NCBI GenBank assembly: GCA_035514995.1
Contig: DATJCC010000049.1
Span: 1 to 15,815, forward strand
From: Leucobacter_A sp035514995
GTDB taxonomy: Bacteria; Actinomycetota; Actinomycetes; Actinomycetales; Microbacteriaceae
Direction: 5' to 3'
DNA length: 15,815 nucleotides
Shown: positions 15,336 to 15,815 of the stretch, piece by piece
Position numbering within the stretch: position 1 is the first letter of the stretch
Layout of the letters: every line of letters begins with the position of its first letter
Position numbers and translations under genes: made by a program
The notes under the pieces: generated by a model
The model's database searches: none
What the model was told of the DNA's origin: nothing
What the model saw: the letters and a program-made list of their open reading frames with translations, nothing else

Positions 15336-15815
15336 TTGGAGATTATTCGCGTCAAAGTTGATGGGGAGTTTACTTACTCTGAAGCAGGCGATGAGTTTTT
15401 CGCTGCGAAGAAGGCAGAGATCGAGGGGTTCGATAAGTTGCCGAAGCCAGCGCAAGATGCGGCTATTGAGTCATGGCGGAATGATCTCTCTGATGATGAT
15501 GTGGTTCGTGGGCTCGACGGAGTGGTTGAGCTGACGGAGAATTTGCGCTTGGTGAATAAGCGGAAGTCTGCTGTAGAAGCAGCCCGCAAGTCTTTGATCG
15601 TGGCGACGCTGAAGGTGTCGAAGAAGGAAGCCTTGAAAGAGGTATACGAGGCGAAGCAGGGCTCGGCGAAGCTTGATTTGATTGCCGCTGTTCGTGAGGC
15701 AGCTGGTATTCCGTACAAGACTTTAGAGTCATGGGCGACTGGCGTAGTGGATGCTGAAGTTCTGGCTGTGATTTCCGAACGGGTAAAGCTGGCGAAGGTA
15801 GATTCCAGCGCTCCG
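15336..15815 (+). CDS. Unknown element protein with a possible helix-turn-helix, partial at the right edge
   Basis: The frame is open for 160 codons from the TTG at 15336 to the last base, so the 3' end is outside the window. AGGAG (15324-15328) lies 7 bases before the TTG, an excellent ribosome binding site that decides this uncommon start. The protein begins LEIIRVKVDGEFTYSEAGDEFF (initiator read as Met), is highly charged and helical, and near residues 111-134 has KLDLIAAVREAAGIPYKTLES, which reads like a helix-turn-helix (AAGIPYKTLESWA). I do not recognise the family. Lysine is almost always AAG, unlike the chromosome-like genes. It lies 150 bp after the recombinase on the same strand; I see no gene in that gap. 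A regulator or a recombination directionality factor is possible, without direct evidence. Confidence 0.7.
   Translation, partial: MEIIRVKVDGEFTYSEAGDEFFAAKKAEIEGFDKLPKPAQDAAIESWRNDLSDDDVVRGLDGVVELTENLRLVNKRKSAVEAARKSLIVATLKVSKKEALKEVYEAKQGSAKLDLIAAVREAAGIPYKTLESWATGVVDAEVLAVISERVKLAKVDSSAP

Larger units (their letters stand above)
13680..15815 (+). mobile_element. Left end of a serine-integrase element (prophage or integrative element), partial
   Basis: The element is inferred from a complete large serine recombinase at a boundary, an adjoining small gene that I do not recognise, and a change in codon use. Lysine is coded 18 AAG to 8 AAA in the recombinase and about 15 AAG to 2 AAA in the next gene, against about 13 AAG to 17 AAA in the DEAD-box helicase. 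The exact left edge is uncertain within 13553-13721. The right end lies outside the window, so whether this is a phage, an integrative conjugative element or a small island cannot be told. Confidence 0.5.

Noticed and set aside
15374..15718. Minus-strand open frame of 114 codons near the right edge
   Set aside because: The plus-strand frame from 15336 has an ideal ribosome binding site and stays open to the end of the window; the reverse frame is its shadow.

Overview
The window looks like actinobacterial (Actinomycetota) chromosome of modest GC, running into the edge of an integrated element. The phylum call rests on DUF3073 beside purM, a neutral zinc metallopeptidase with an N-terminal anchor, a LysR-type ligand domain next to an alkyltransferase-like protein, an RND pump with no adaptor gene, and weak or missing Shine-Dalgarno sequences at several starts. 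The gene set would fit a low-GC member of Microbacteriaceae or a relative, but that family call is a guess.

Layout. 1-915: the 3' end of purM converges on the small DUF3073 gene, with a 14-bp palindrome between them. 1072-2996: a secreted or anchored protein with a neocarzinostatin-like domain converges on a DUF445 membrane protein, and their stop codons overlap inside one TTAA. 2997-3033: a 37-bp divergent promoter gap; DUF445 appears leaderless. 3034-7577: a 1042-residue RND/HAE1 exporter, followed 2 bp later by a DEAD-box RNA helicase. 7728-9764: an acyl-CoA oxidase/dehydrogenase-like flavoenzyme. 9852-12311: an unusual two-part protein (N-terminal half resembling a decayed asparagine synthetase, repeat linker, C-terminal F420-0:gamma-glutamyl ligase-like domain), followed by a membrane-anchored metallopeptidase. 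12345-13513, minus strand: an alkyltransferase-like DNA-repair protein (ATL) overlapping by ATGA a LysR ligand-binding-domain protein that has a basic tail in place of its DNA-binding domain.

From about 13560 the character changes. A 208-bp gap full of inverted repeats holds a 41-codon minus-strand open stretch that could be the 3' remnant of a host gene. It is followed by a complete large serine recombinase (13722-15185) and an unlisted-type small gene open to the right edge (15336 onward) with a strong ribosome binding site and a TTG start. Lysine codons shift from mainly AAA in the chromosome-like genes to mainly AAG here. The likely reading is that the left boundary of a serine-integrase element (prophage or integrative element) lies between the ATL gene and the recombinase, with the rest of the element beyond the window.

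Most of the left 13.5 kb is housekeeping. The best candidates for new biology are the 9852-11387 fusion protein, the ATL/LysR-domain pair and the recombinase boundary.
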